Assembly (NCBI GenBank): GCA_964344055.1
Contig: CAYFLT010000005.1
Location: forward strand, 68,654 to 132,653
Source of the DNA: OFTM10 sp964344055
Lineage (GTDB): Bacteria; Actinomycetota; Acidimicrobiia; Acidimicrobiales; Aldehydirespiratoraceae
DNA length: 64,000 bases
Direction of reading: 5' to 3'
In this document: piece after piece, positions 16,937 through 25,165 of the stretch
How the letters are laid out: every line of letters starts with the position of its first letter
Numbering within the stretch: position 1 is the first letter of the stretch
Notes under the pieces: generated by a model
The model's database searches: none
Seen by the model: the letters and a program-made list of their open reading frames with translations, nothing else
Told to the model about the DNA's origin: nothing
Position numbers and translations under genes: made by a program

Positions 16937-18302
16937 TCAACTGTCGAAGCCGACTCCGAAGCGGTCGAGGGTTTTGAGGAGGAGGCCGTTCTCTCCGGTG
17001 CGGTCGGCCTTGGCGATGGCGCGCCGGGTTGTCTGGATCGCCAAGGAGCGGACGGGTTCGGGCGGGAAAGGGAAGGGCTTCTTGCGGACCATCTTCAGCG
17101 CGGTGCGTTCGGTGTCGAGCCCGTCGACCAGGTCGAGCGCCACTCGCGCGCCGAATCGGCTGGCGCCCACGCCGAGGCCGGTGTAGCCGGCCGCCCAGGC
17201 GAGGCGGCCGTCGTGGCGGGTGCCGAACGCGACCGCGAACTTCGNNNNNNNNNNTGGGGAAACGCCCCGAAGAAGTGCCCGACTAACAGCTCGTAGGACG
17301 GCATCCGGTCTTCGTAGGCCGGACCCATGCCGTTGCGGAAGTAGTAGTTGGCGTCGTAGCCGCCCCAGAGGATCCGGTCGTCGGCGGTGCGGCGGTAGTA
17401 GTGGAACTGGTTGCCGGCGTCGGCCAACCCCTCCCGGCCCTCCCAGCCGATCGAGCCGAGCTGCTCGGTCGACAACGGCTCGGTCATCAGGACGTGGTCG
17501 TAGACGGGCACGATGTAGCGCCGCATCTGGCGGACCGGTTCGGCCCAGGCGTTGGTGGCCACGATCNNNNNNNNNNGATCACCCGATCGGCGCGTACCGT
17601 TCCCCGGTCGGTGGTGACCCGGAGGGTGCCACCCTGATCCTCGATGCCGGTGACCCGGCTCTGGTCGTGGATCGCCGCGCCGAGCTCGGCAGCAACCCGC
17701 TTCAAACCCCAGGCGAGCCGGGCCGGGTCGACCAGTGCCATCGAGTCGTGGCCCGCCAGTCCCCCGAGGTAGGTCGGGGAGGCGGCGACGGCCCGGGCCG
17801 CGGTCTGGTCCAGGAGGGTGTGCGCGACGCCGTGCTCGCGGTAGATCGTCGCGGCGTCGGCCTGATCGGCGACCTGCCAGTCGGCCACCGCCATCGAGAT
17901 CTCGTCGGCGCGGTGGGCGTCGGCGTCGATCCCGTGGCGCTCGATCGTGTCGAGGATCGCGTCGAGGTTCTCGGCCCCGAGCTGCTCGAGGGTGGCGATG
18001 TCGTCGGGCCAGTGGTTGAGGCCGTTCAGGAAGCCGTGGGTGAGCGAGGCATCGCAGAAACCGCCGTTGCGGCTCGACGCGCCGAAGCCACACACCTCGG
18101 CCTCGAGCACCACGACACGGCGGCCCGGCGTCTCCTCGAGCGCCTGGACCGCAGACCAGAGACCGGTGAAGCCGCCGCCGATGATGCAGAGGTCGGCGTT
18201 GACGTGTCCGCTGAGCGGATCGGCTGCCTCGGGTGCGTCGGGACGGTCGCTCCAGAAGACCGCGGGTTCGGCCGCTCGGGCGAGTCGGGCCGGGTCGGTC
18301 AC
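16937..18302 (-). CDS. FAD-dependent amine oxidase (PuuB-like), interrupted by two gaps
   Basis: A DAO-superfamily oxidase resembling gamma-glutamylputrescine oxidase, which oxidises an N-acylated polyamine at its free amine. It has DLCIIGGGFTGLWSAVQAL, then GFGASSRNGGFCD, and ends with AAGYTGLGVGASRFGARVAL. Two 10-N runs break the frame. The run at 17567-17576 is false: both sides share GATC, and merging restores RADRVIVATNAW in frame. The one at 17245-17254 truly lacks about 20 residues (the usual WGG region). The GTG start overlaps the cupin stop, so it is the last gene of the C45-GNAT-cupin-oxidase operon. It is a normal gene with assembly damage, not a pseudogene. Confidence 0.85.
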
Positions 18303-18643
18303 GAGACCACGGCGTAGATCTTCTGCATGTCCTCGACGACGTCCCAACGGCCGGCCCAGCCCTTGGGAAGATGGAAGACGTCGCCCCGCCGCAGGTCGTG
18401 CACGGTGCCGTCGGGTTCGGTCAGCCGGAGGTGGCCCGACAGCATCACGATGAACTCCTCGACCGGGTAGTCGTCCTCGTCCCAGCCGCCCACGGTGGCC
18501 TCCCAGACGCCGGTCTCGAGGGTGCCCTCGGTGAACTCGCCCAGCTGCCATGTCGAGGTGGTGCCGTCGGGCTGTTCGGGATCCGGCTGCATCGCGGCCA
18601 GCAGGTCGGCGACGCTTCCGGCCGTTCCGGTCGGCGTGGTCAT
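18299..18643 (-). CDS. Cupin-domain protein
   Basis: A 114-residue single-domain cupin. The second half shows the fold's signature (VEEFIVMLSGHLRLTEPDG followed by GDVFHLPKGWAGRWDVVE). Similar small cupins occur beside amine oxidases and are often annotated DUF861, (S)-ureidoglycine aminohydrolase-like. The usual G(X)5HXH metal motif is weak (EEF in place of HxH), so binding of a ligand rather than metal catalysis is possible. Its start overlaps the GNAT stop and its stop overlaps the oxidase start, which ties its role to the amine oxidase. Confidence 0.85.
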   Translation of the reverse strand: MTTPTGTAGSVADLLAAMQPDPEQPDGTTSTWQLGEFTEGTLETGVWEATVGGWDEDDYPVEEFIVMLSGHLRLTEPDGTVHDLRRGDVFHLPKGWAGRWDVVEDMQKIYAVVS

Positions 18644-19275
18644 GGCTGACGCTCCGGGTTTCGCCAGCAGATGAGGGTGGAGTAGCTGTCGACGGTGGGG
18701 TCGTTCACATAGTCGGTGAGTACGCCGAGGACCTCGAAGCCGTTCTCGATCTGGAAGGTGGTGGTGGGGTCGTACAGCTCACCGGCCACCACCTTGGCCA
18801 CGTACTCCTCGGCACTCATGGTGTCCTTGTGGTCCCGATATCCCGGGATCACACCACCGGCGACGATGCCCATCTTGTCGAACCGGCGGACGCAGTCCTT
18901 GCGCAGCTCGTAGAGCCGGCGGCCGATGCCGCGGCCGCGGTATTCGGGGTACACCGAGATGTCGGTGCCGTAGTACCAGGGGTTGTCCATCGAGTGGTTG
19001 GAGACGCCGTCCTCGCCGGTGATGTCGGCCAGGGTGTGGTCGGTGTGTTCGAAGTCGAACTCCACGAACAGGCCGAGCCCCATGCCGATCGGACGGTCGC
19101 CGTCGAGCACGACGAAGTTGCCCTCGGGGAAGGCGTGGGCCAGGCGGGTGAGCTCCTCTGCGTCGTAGAGATCGGCCGGGTCGATGGTGTGGAACACCGA
19201 CAGCTCGAGCTCCTCCAAGGCCTCGGCATGCTCGGGGGCGAGGTTGACGTAGCGGAGCTCGGTCGGCTCGCTCAC
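18640..19275 (-). CDS. GNAT acyltransferase, stand-alone YhcX-type domain
   Basis: A 211-residue GCN5-type N-acetyltransferase. The acetyl-CoA loop is ISVYPEYRGRGIGRRLYE. The C-terminal part (VAGGVIPGYRDHKDTMSAEE followed by VAGELYDPTTTFQIENGFEV) is the special extension known from the GNAT half of GNAT/carbon-nitrogen-hydrolase fusions such as Bacillus YhcX. Here it stands alone, but the next gene upstream, overlapping by four bases, is another amide hydrolase (C45). This suggests the enzyme acylates an amine intermediate that the hydrolase later releases, or the reverse. GTG 19275 is set by the GTGA overlap; no other start in frame is better. Confidence 0.85.
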   Translation of the reverse strand: MSEPTELRYVNLAPEHAEALEELELSVFHTIDPADLYDAEELTRLAHAFPEGNFVVLDGDRPIGMGLGLFVEFDFEHTDHTLADITGEDGVSNHSMDNPWYYGTDISVYPEYRGRGIGRRLYELRKDCVRRFDKMGIVAGGVIPGYRDHKDTMSAEEYVAKVVAGELYDPTTTFQIENGFEVLGVLTDYVNDPTVDSYSTLICWRNPERQP

Positions 19276-20363
19276 GAGGCGAACTCGATCTTCTGGAACT
19301 CGTTCTCGGCCGGGATCCCCCAGACCGCCCAGAACTCTTTCGTCTTGGGCCGCATGATCGCGGCCCCTGAGGACTCGACGTGGTACGGGGGCACCGCCCG
19401 CTGGCAGACCGCGGTGGGCTCGCGGGTCAGCTCCATGAGGTCGTCGGCGTCGATGCCGTCGCGGTCGAGCCATGCCCGCCCGGTGGAGAGGCGACGGTGG
19501 GACGAATCCTGCAACGCGGCGTCGCGGGCGCCCTGGACCGCGTCGGTCTCGGGCGTTGTGGTGTGGTTGGTGTGGACGATCGCCTCGTCGTCCAGCTCCC
19601 AGACCGGGCGGACGGTGGGCATGGCTTCGATGTTGTAGCCCGTGCCGTCCGCGTCGAAGGTGAGGAAGTTGTGGCCTCCCGCCAGCTCGGCGTCGAGGAT
19701 CGCATCCTTGGCCGCCCCGGCGTCCGGTTGTCCGAGCGCGTCGCGGACCACCTGGGTCCAGCAGACGCCTCGCTGGCCGTCGGTGGCACTCAGGTTGTTG
19801 ATGCCGACGCACACCCCGGTCTCGCTCATCCCGATCTGGCCGAGGGCGCCGGTGGTGGTGAACACCAGAGCCGCGGGCGCGTCGGCCGGCTTGGTGCGCA
19901 GGAGGAGGACGTGGTCGGTGGCAGTGTCGTGCATGTCCCATGTCTGGGCGAAGAAGCCGGCCCCGTCGGCCCGGTGGTCGGGGACGATCGCGGCGGTGCA
20001 GTCGTCCTCCATCAGCGATACCGGGAGCGGTCCGCCCACCTCGGCGCGGACCGTGTCGACGAAGTCGGTGAACCCGCCGACCACCACTGCTTCCGCGGGG
20101 CTGATGCCCGCAGCGGCCGCCATCGCGATCATCTCCGCGTACAACGCAGGGGAGTGGGTCTCATGGGCGGGAAGCATCGACTCGGCGATGTCGAGGACCG
20201 TTGCCCGATCCAATGGGCCGCCGGACCACAAGCCGGACATCACGAGCTCGACCCGCTCGTTCATGTAGTGGCGGATCTCGTCGGCGTACGCCGCGCCATG
20301 GGTGTGACCCATCTGTTCCGGCGAGCCGGCGACGTCGAGGATGCGGATCGGAGGACGCTGCAT
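19272..20363 (-). CDS. C45-family Ntn-hydrolase (acyl-CoA:6-APA acyltransferase-like)
   Basis: A 363-residue member of the C45 peptidase family, N-terminal-nucleophile enzymes that cleave themselves before a cysteine and then hydrolyse or transfer amide-linked acyl groups. The predicted nucleophile is Cys122 in EDDCTAAIV, followed by FFAQTWDMH, the family's GQNWD-like block, and GQIGMSETGVCVGINNL. ATG 20363 is chosen because CAGAAT (20370-20375) lies six bases upstream with TTGATT 17 bases before it, giving a complete leaderless promoter; the frame stays open 43 codons further upstream. It is the first gene of a four-gene coupled operon. The acyl substrate is unknown; isopenicillin-type chemistry is not implied by this context. 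Confidence 0.85.
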   Translation of the reverse strand: MQRPPIRILDVAGSPEQMGHTHGAAYADEIRHYMNERVELVMSGLWSGGPLDRATVLDIAESMLPAHETHSPALYAEMIAMAAAAGISPAEAVVVGGFTDFVDTVRAEVGGPLPVSLMEDDCTAAIVPDHRADGAGFFAQTWDMHDTATDHVLLLRTKPADAPAALVFTTTGALGQIGMSETGVCVGINNLSATDGQRGVCWTQVVRDALGQPDAGAAKDAILDAELAGGHNFLTFDADGTGYNIEAMPTVRPVWELDDEAIVHTNHTTTPETDAVQGARDAALQDSSHRRLSTGRAWLDRDGIDADDLMELTREPTAVCQRAVPPYHVESSGAAIMRPKTKEFWAVWGIPAENEFQKIEFAS

Positions 20364-20369
20364 CTCCGC

Positions 20370-20436
20370 ATTCTGACGAGCCGTTTCGGACAAATCAACC
20401 GATTCGGTTGCGTTGTCGGTCAGGATGATGTTGAAT
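20370..20436. promoter_or_regulatory. Symmetric divergent promoter with 15-bp palindromic operator
   Basis: A perfect palindrome CAACCGA-T-TCGGTTG occupies 20396-20410. On the minus strand TTGATT (20393-20398) and CAGAAT (20370-20375) are 17 bases apart and drive the C45 operon. On the plus strand TTGCGT (20408-20413) and TTGAAT (20431-20436) are also 17 bases apart and face the aminotransferase. The two -35 hexamers overlap the palindrome by three bases each and are equidistant from its centre. The Lrp/AsnC protein encoded in the right arm is the natural candidate binder. Confidence 0.6.
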
Positions 20437-20460
20437 CCGTCCCGAAAAGGGGGAACAACG

Positions 20461-21852
20461 ATGTCTTCCGTCGCGTCCGACACGTCAGCCAACGTCGCAC
20501 TCGCCCAGCAGGCCGATCGCCATCTCTGGGGTCACTTCTCCTCCCTCGGGAGAAGTGTCGATGGCATGCCGATCATCGAGCGGGGCGAAGGTTGTTACGT
20601 CTGGGACAACCACGGCAATCGCTACCTCGACGGCCTCGCCGGGCTCTACACGACCCAGGCCGGCTATGGCCGGTTGGAGCTGGCCAAGGCGGCCGGTGCC
20701 CAGGCCGAGGAGCTCGGCTTCTTCCCGATCTGGACCTACGCCCACCCCAAGGCGGTCGAGCTGGCGGCCCGCCTCGCCGAACTGTCGCCCGGCGATCTGA
20801 ACCGCATCTTCTTCACCAGCGGCGGCTCCGAGGCCGTGGAGTCGGCGTGGAAGCTGGCCCGTCAGTACTTCAAGCTCAAGGGTGAGCCGCTCCGCACCAA
20901 GGTGATCTCACGAGACCTCAGCTACCACGGCACCACCATGGGCGCCCTCTCCATCACCGGTCTCGCCGCGGTGAAGGGACCCTTCGAACCCCTGGTTCCC
21001 GGCGCGATCAAGGTGACCAACACGAACATGTATCGGCGCCCCGACTGGGTGACCGACGACTCCTACTACGCCGAGGAGATCGAGCAGGCCATCCTGCGAG
21101 CTGGGCCCGAGAGCGTGGCGGCGGTGTTCCTCGAACCCGTCCAGAACGCCGGCGGCTGCTTCGTTCCGCCCGACGGCTACTTCCAGCGGGTCCGCGAGAT
21201 CTGCGACACCCACGGCGTCCTGCTCGTCTCCGACGAGGTGATCTGTGCCTACGGCCGCCTCGGCCACTGGTTCGGCAGCCAGCGCCTCGACTACCAGCCC
21301 GACATCATCACCAGCGCCAAGGGCCTCACCTCCGGGTACGCACCGCTCGGGGCGATGCTGGTGAGCGACCGGATCGCCGAACCCTTTGCCGACACCGACG
21401 AACAGTTCCTCCACGGCTACACCTTCGCCGGTCATCCGGTGAGCTGCGCGGTTGCCCTCGCCAACCTCGACCTCTTCGAGTCCGACAACCTGCTGGGCAA
21501 CGTGCTCGGCAACCAGGACGCCTTCCGGGCCGCCCTCGACGATCTGTTGGACCTCCCGATCGTCGGCGACGTACGTGGCATGGGCTACTTCTACGGCATC
21601 GAGCTGGTGAAGGACCGTGACTCCAAGGCCACCTTCGACGCCGACGAGACGCATCACCTGATCCGTTCCTTCCTGTCGCTTCGGCTCGCCGAGCTGGGCC
21701 TGATCTGTCGGGCCGACTCCCGCGGCGAGCCGGTCATCCAGCTCTCGCCGCCGCTCATCGCCGGTCCCGAACACTTCGAGGAGATGAACGGGATCCTCCG
21801 CCGGGCCCTCACCGAGGCCATGGCCGAGATAGACAAGCGCTCGGGGACATGA
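20461..21852 (+). CDS. Class III aminotransferase (SpuC-like)
   Basis: A 463-residue PLP enzyme of the omega-amino-acid/diamine aminotransferase group, using pyruvate or similar as acceptor. The PLP lysine is Lys287 in SAKGLTSGYAPLG; other blocks are FFTSGGSEAVESAWKLARQY, FLEPVQNAGG and VSDEVICAYGRLG. This subgroup includes putrescine:pyruvate aminotransferases, which fits the polyamine-type transporter genes downstream. ATG 20461 follows AAAAGGGGGAA, a usable ribosome site; an earlier in-frame ATG at 20413 would overlap the promoter. It is followed after one base by the Lrp gene. Confidence 0.92.
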   Translation: MSSVASDTSANVALAQQADRHLWGHFSSLGRSVDGMPIIERGEGCYVWDNHGNRYLDGLAGLYTTQAGYGRLELAKAAGAQAEELGFFPIWTYAHPKAVELAARLAELSPGDLNRIFFTSGGSEAVESAWKLARQYFKLKGEPLRTKVISRDLSYHGTTMGALSITGLAAVKGPFEPLVPGAIKVTNTNMYRRPDWVTDDSYYAEEIEQAILRAGPESVAAVFLEPVQNAGGCFVPPDGYFQRVREICDTHGVLLVSDEVICAYGRLGHWFGSQRLDYQPDIITSAKGLTSGYAPLGAMLVSDRIAEPFADTDEQFLHGYTFAGHPVSCAVALANLDLFESDNLLGNVLGNQDAFRAALDDLLDLPIVGDVRGMGYFYGIELVKDRDSKATFDADETHHLIRSFLSLRLAELGLICRADSRGEPVIQLSPPLIAGPEHFEEMNGILRRALTEAMAEIDKRSGT

Positions 21853-21853
21853 C

Positions 21854-22309
21854 GTGAGCATTCGGCAGGACCTCGACGAGATCGACAAGGCGCTCATCCG
21901 TGAGCTCCAGGTCGACGGACGGGCGGCCTACAGCCAGCTCGCCAAGCTCGTCGGAATGTCGGAGGCCGCTGTCCGTCAGCGGGTGAACCGGCTCCAGGAC
22001 CGCGGGGTGATCCAGATCGTCGCGGTGACCGACCCGACCACGCTGGGCTATGCCCTGATGGCGATGGTGGGCGTCAAGATCGCCGAAGACGTCGGGACAG
22101 TGGCCGAGAAGATCAGCCAGATCCCGTCGGTGGACTACACCGTGATCACCACCGGCCGCTTCGACGTTCTGGCCGAGGTGGTGTGTACGGACTCCGCCCA
22201 CCTTCTCGAAGTCCGCGACCAAGTACGGGGCGTCTCTGGCGTACTCGACGTCGAGGTGATGACGTACCTGCGCATGGTGCAGCAGAATTACGACTGGGGG
22301 ACGATGTGA
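21854..22309 (+). CDS. Lrp/AsnC-family transcriptional regulator
   Basis: A 151-residue regulator with an N-terminal winged helix-turn-helix (AAYSQLAKLVGMSEAAVRQR) and a C-terminal RAM/AsnC ligand-binding domain (VDYTVITTGRFDVLAEVV). Members respond to amino acids or amines and often control adjacent genes. It lies between the aminotransferase (one base away) and potA (GTGA overlap), so it is made together with the transport and catabolic proteins. The palindrome at 20396-20410 is its probable operator, which would give autoregulation. The GTG start is fixed by the spacing. Confidence 0.92.
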   Translation: MSIRQDLDEIDKALIRELQVDGRAAYSQLAKLVGMSEAAVRQRVNRLQDRGVIQIVAVTDPTTLGYALMAMVGVKIAEDVGTVAEKISQIPSVDYTVITTGRFDVLAEVVCTDSAHLLEVRDQVRGVSGVLDVEVMTYLRMVQQNYDWGTM

Positions 22310-23376
22310 CCACACCAGCGGTCGAGCTCACGGGAATCACGAAGCGCTTCGACGAGGTCGTCGCGGTCGACGACATCGACCTCGAGATCGCCGACGGCGA
22401 GTTCTTCGCCATGCTCGGACCATCGGGGTGCGGCAAGACCACCACGCTTCGGATGGTGGCCGGCCTCGACTTCCCGACCGAGGGCAGCCTCAAGATCTTC
22501 GGCGACGAGGTCGGCACCCTCCCGCCCAACAAGAGACCGGTCAACACGGTGTTCCAGAACTACGCCCTGTTCCCGCACATGACCGTCACCGACAACGTGG
22601 CCTTCGGGCTCAAGATGCAAGGTGTCGACAAGAGCTCCGCAGCCGCCCAGGCCAAGGAGATGATCGACCTCGTGCAGCTCGGCGGCATGGAAGGGCGCAA
22701 GCCTTCTCAGATGTCGGGTGGTCAGCAGCAGCGGGTGGCCCTCGCCCGGGCCCTCGTGAACCACCCGAAGGTTCTCTTGCTCGACGAGCCACTCGGCGCG
22801 CTCGACCTCAAGCTCCGCCAGGAGATGCAGGGCGAGCTCAAGAAGCTCCAACGGGAGCTCGGCATCAGCTTCGTCTTCGTCACCCACGACCAGGAAGAAG
22901 CGCTCACCATGAGCGACCGGATCGCGGTGATGGACGAGGGCAAGCTGCTCCAGGTCGGCTCACCCGAAGACATCTACGAACACCCCGTCAACCGCTTCGT
23001 CGCCGACTTCATCGGCCAGACCAACCTGCTCGAGGGCACCGTCGAAGACGCCACCACGGTGTGCCTCGCCAACGGCGCCCGGGTCCGCGCCGAGTCCAGC
23101 CACGGCACCGGGGCGAAGGTCGCGCTGAGCCTCCGTCCCGAGCGGGCCCACCTCGCCGCCCGAGGTAGTGTCGCCAGCGGCGACGGCACGTCCGTCGACG
23201 GTGTCATCGACCGGATGACCTACCTCGGCAACGCCCGCGTCTACACCGTCCGACTCGACTGGATGGAGGTCGAGGTCCGCGAAGAGAACCTCCCGGGTTC
23301 GGTGGTCTATGAGCCCGGGACCGAGATCACGGTCAGTTGGGACCCTGGGGCGGCATGGGTGGTGGCCGACTCGTGA
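22306..23376 (+). CDS. potA: Polyamine-type ABC transporter ATPase PotA
   Basis: A 356-residue ATP-binding subunit of a spermidine/putrescine-family importer. Walker A is GPSGCGKTT, the signature is MSGGQQQRVALARALV, Walker B is VLLLDEPLGALD and the switch His lies in FVTHDQEEALTMSDR. The C-terminal TOBE domain runs from about residue 270. The GTG overlaps the lrp stop, and the gene overlaps potB by GTGA. The ligand may be a polyamine or another cationic amine. Confidence 0.95.
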   Translation: MTTPAVELTGITKRFDEVVAVDDIDLEIADGEFFAMLGPSGCGKTTTLRMVAGLDFPTEGSLKIFGDEVGTLPPNKRPVNTVFQNYALFPHMTVTDNVAFGLKMQGVDKSSAAAQAKEMIDLVQLGGMEGRKPSQMSGGQQQRVALARALVNHPKVLLLDEPLGALDLKLRQEMQGELKKLQRELGISFVFVTHDQEEALTMSDRIAVMDEGKLLQVGSPEDIYEHPVNRFVADFIGQTNLLEGTVEDATTVCLANGARVRAESSHGTGAKVALSLRPERAHLAARGSVASGDGTSVDGVIDRMTYLGNARVYTVRLDWMEVEVREENLPGSVVYEPGTEITVSWDPGAAWVVADS

Positions 23377-24278
23377 CCGTGGTCGAAACGCCCATCGAGC
23401 CCGACGTCGCCGAGGCGACCCCGGAGTTCGAAGCGGCGGCCGCTCGCCACGATCGACGGCGTGGCTTCCTGATGGCCGTGCCGGCCTACGCCTACCTCAT
23501 CTTGTTCTTCGCGATCCCTCTGGTGATCGTCGTCGTCTATTCGTTCGCAACGAGGAACCGATTCGGCGGTACCGATCTCTCCGGCTGGAACCTCGATTCC
23601 TACCAGAAGCTCGGCGAGCCGATCGTCCGCGACATCCTCTTCCGGTCGGTGTGGTTGGCCCTGCTGAGCACGGTGATCTGCCTGGTGATCTCGTATCCGT
23701 TCGCCTACTTCCTCGCCACCCGCAGTCCCACCGTCCGCAACGTGATGCTCGTGTTCGTCATGATCCCGTTCTGGACCAACTTCCTCGTGCGGAACTACGC
23801 CTGGCGGGTCATCCTCGGCAACGACGGGCCGCTGACCAAGGTCACCGAGGCGATCGGTCTGGGTGAACAGGAGTTCCTCTTCACCCAAACCGCGGTCGTA
23901 CTCGGTCTTGTCTACGGCTACCTCCCGTTCATGATCCTGCCGCTGTACGCGGCCATCGAGCGGATCGATCACCGCCTTCTGGAAGCGAGCCGGGACCTCT
24001 ACGCCAACAACTTCCAGTCGTTCCGCCACGTGCTGTTGCCCCTGTCCATGCCGGGCGTCATCGCCGGCTCGATCCTCGTGTTCGTCCCGAGCCTCGGCGC
24101 ATACGTCACGCCCGAGATCCTCGGCGGGGCGAAGACCACCCTGCTCGGCAGCTACATCGTCACCCAGTTCCTCACCGCCAGGAACTGGCCCTTCGGTGCG
24201 GCCCTGTCGTTCGTCCTGATGGCCGTGATGCTCACCGCCACGATCGTCTACTTCCGCAAGGGAGGTCGGACCCTGTGA
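23373..24278 (+). CDS. potB: Polyamine-type ABC permease PotB
   Basis: A 301-residue inner-membrane permease of the PotB/PotH type, with six predicted membrane segments beginning LILFFAIPLVIVVVYSF. The cytoplasmic coupling loop has the EAA motif as LLEASRDLYANNFQSFRHVL. It follows potA with a GTGA overlap and is itself overlapped by potC, typical of tightly coupled subunit synthesis. Confidence 0.95.
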   Translation: MTVVETPIEPDVAEATPEFEAAAARHDRRRGFLMAVPAYAYLILFFAIPLVIVVVYSFATRNRFGGTDLSGWNLDSYQKLGEPIVRDILFRSVWLALLSTVICLVISYPFAYFLATRSPTVRNVMLVFVMIPFWTNFLVRNYAWRVILGNDGPLTKVTEAIGLGEQEFLFTQTAVVLGLVYGYLPFMILPLYAAIERIDHRLLEASRDLYANNFQSFRHVLLPLSMPGVIAGSILVFVPSLGAYVTPEILGGAKTTLLGSYIVTQFLTARNWPFGAALSFVLMAVMLTATIVYFRKGGRTL

Positions 24279-25117
24279 CTACTGGAAGCGCAGTCCAACC
24301 TCGTGGGTGGTTCAAGGCGTTGCTGCACGTCAACGGGTGGCTCGTCTACCTGTTCTTCTACGCCCCGATCATCCTGCTGGTGGTGTTCTCGTTCAGTGCG
24401 AGTCGCAATGTCGGCGTGTGGGGTGGGTTCACCTTCGAGTGGTACGGCGAGTTCTGGGACAGTGAGAACACCCGGGACTCGCTCTGGAACTCGGTGCAGA
24501 TCGCGGTCATCAGCACCCTGATCTCGGTCGTGCTCGGGACGATGGCCGCCCTGGCCCTCGAACGGTTCACCTTCCGGGGCCACAAGGTGTTCGACGCCCT
24601 GCTCTACCTGCCGATCATCATCCCCGACGTCACCATGGCCGTGATGCTGCTGCTCTTCTTCGCTGAGTTCTTCGACATCGTCAACGCGATCTTCGGCACC
24701 GATCTCCGCAAGGGCTTCAGCTCGATCGTGCTGAGCCACATCGCCTTCAACATCAGCTTCGTGTCGGTCGTGGTGCGGGCCCGTCTCGCCGGCATGGAAG
24801 CGAAACTCGAGGAGGCTGCGCTCGACCTCTACGCCACCCGCTGGCAGGCCTTCCGATACGTCACCTTCCCCCAGATCCTGCCCGGCATCCTCGGCGGTGC
24901 CCTCCTCGCCATGACCCTGTCGCTCGACGACGTGGTCATCACCCAGTTCGTGACCGGACCCGGCTGGACGACCTTGCCGGTCTTCGTGTTCGGTCTCATC
25001 CGAAAGGGCGTCACCCCGCTGATCAACGCGGTGTCGGTGGTGATGCTCGTCGGCTCGATGACGCTGGTCGTCTTGTCGCTTCTCGCGGAACGCGTTCGCA
25101 ACGTCGGCGATGGCTGA
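24275..25117 (+). CDS. potC: Polyamine-type ABC permease PotC
   Basis: A 280-residue permease of the PotC/PotI type, partner of PotB. It starts with a membrane segment in VYLFFYAPIILLVVFSFSAS and carries the EAA loop KLEEAALDLYATRWQAFRYV. The GTG start overlaps the potB stop. A 48-base spacer separates it from potD. Confidence 0.95.
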   Translation: MTTGSAVQPRGWFKALLHVNGWLVYLFFYAPIILLVVFSFSASRNVGVWGGFTFEWYGEFWDSENTRDSLWNSVQIAVISTLISVVLGTMAALALERFTFRGHKVFDALLYLPIIIPDVTMAVMLLLFFAEFFDIVNAIFGTDLRKGFSSIVLSHIAFNISFVSVVVRARLAGMEAKLEEAALDLYATRWQAFRYVTFPQILPGILGGALLAMTLSLDDVVITQFVTGPGWTTLPVFVFGLIRKGVTPLINAVSVVMLVGSMTLVVLSLLAERVRNVGDG

Positions 25118-25165
25118 CGCAGAGTACCTTTGGCCGATCCGGCCCCTGGAAGGGAGAAACCCACA

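Noticed and set aside
16937..18302. Pseudogene with two frameshifts
   Set aside because: Both shifts fall on N runs. One closes perfectly by merging the shared GATC, so these are assembly effects.
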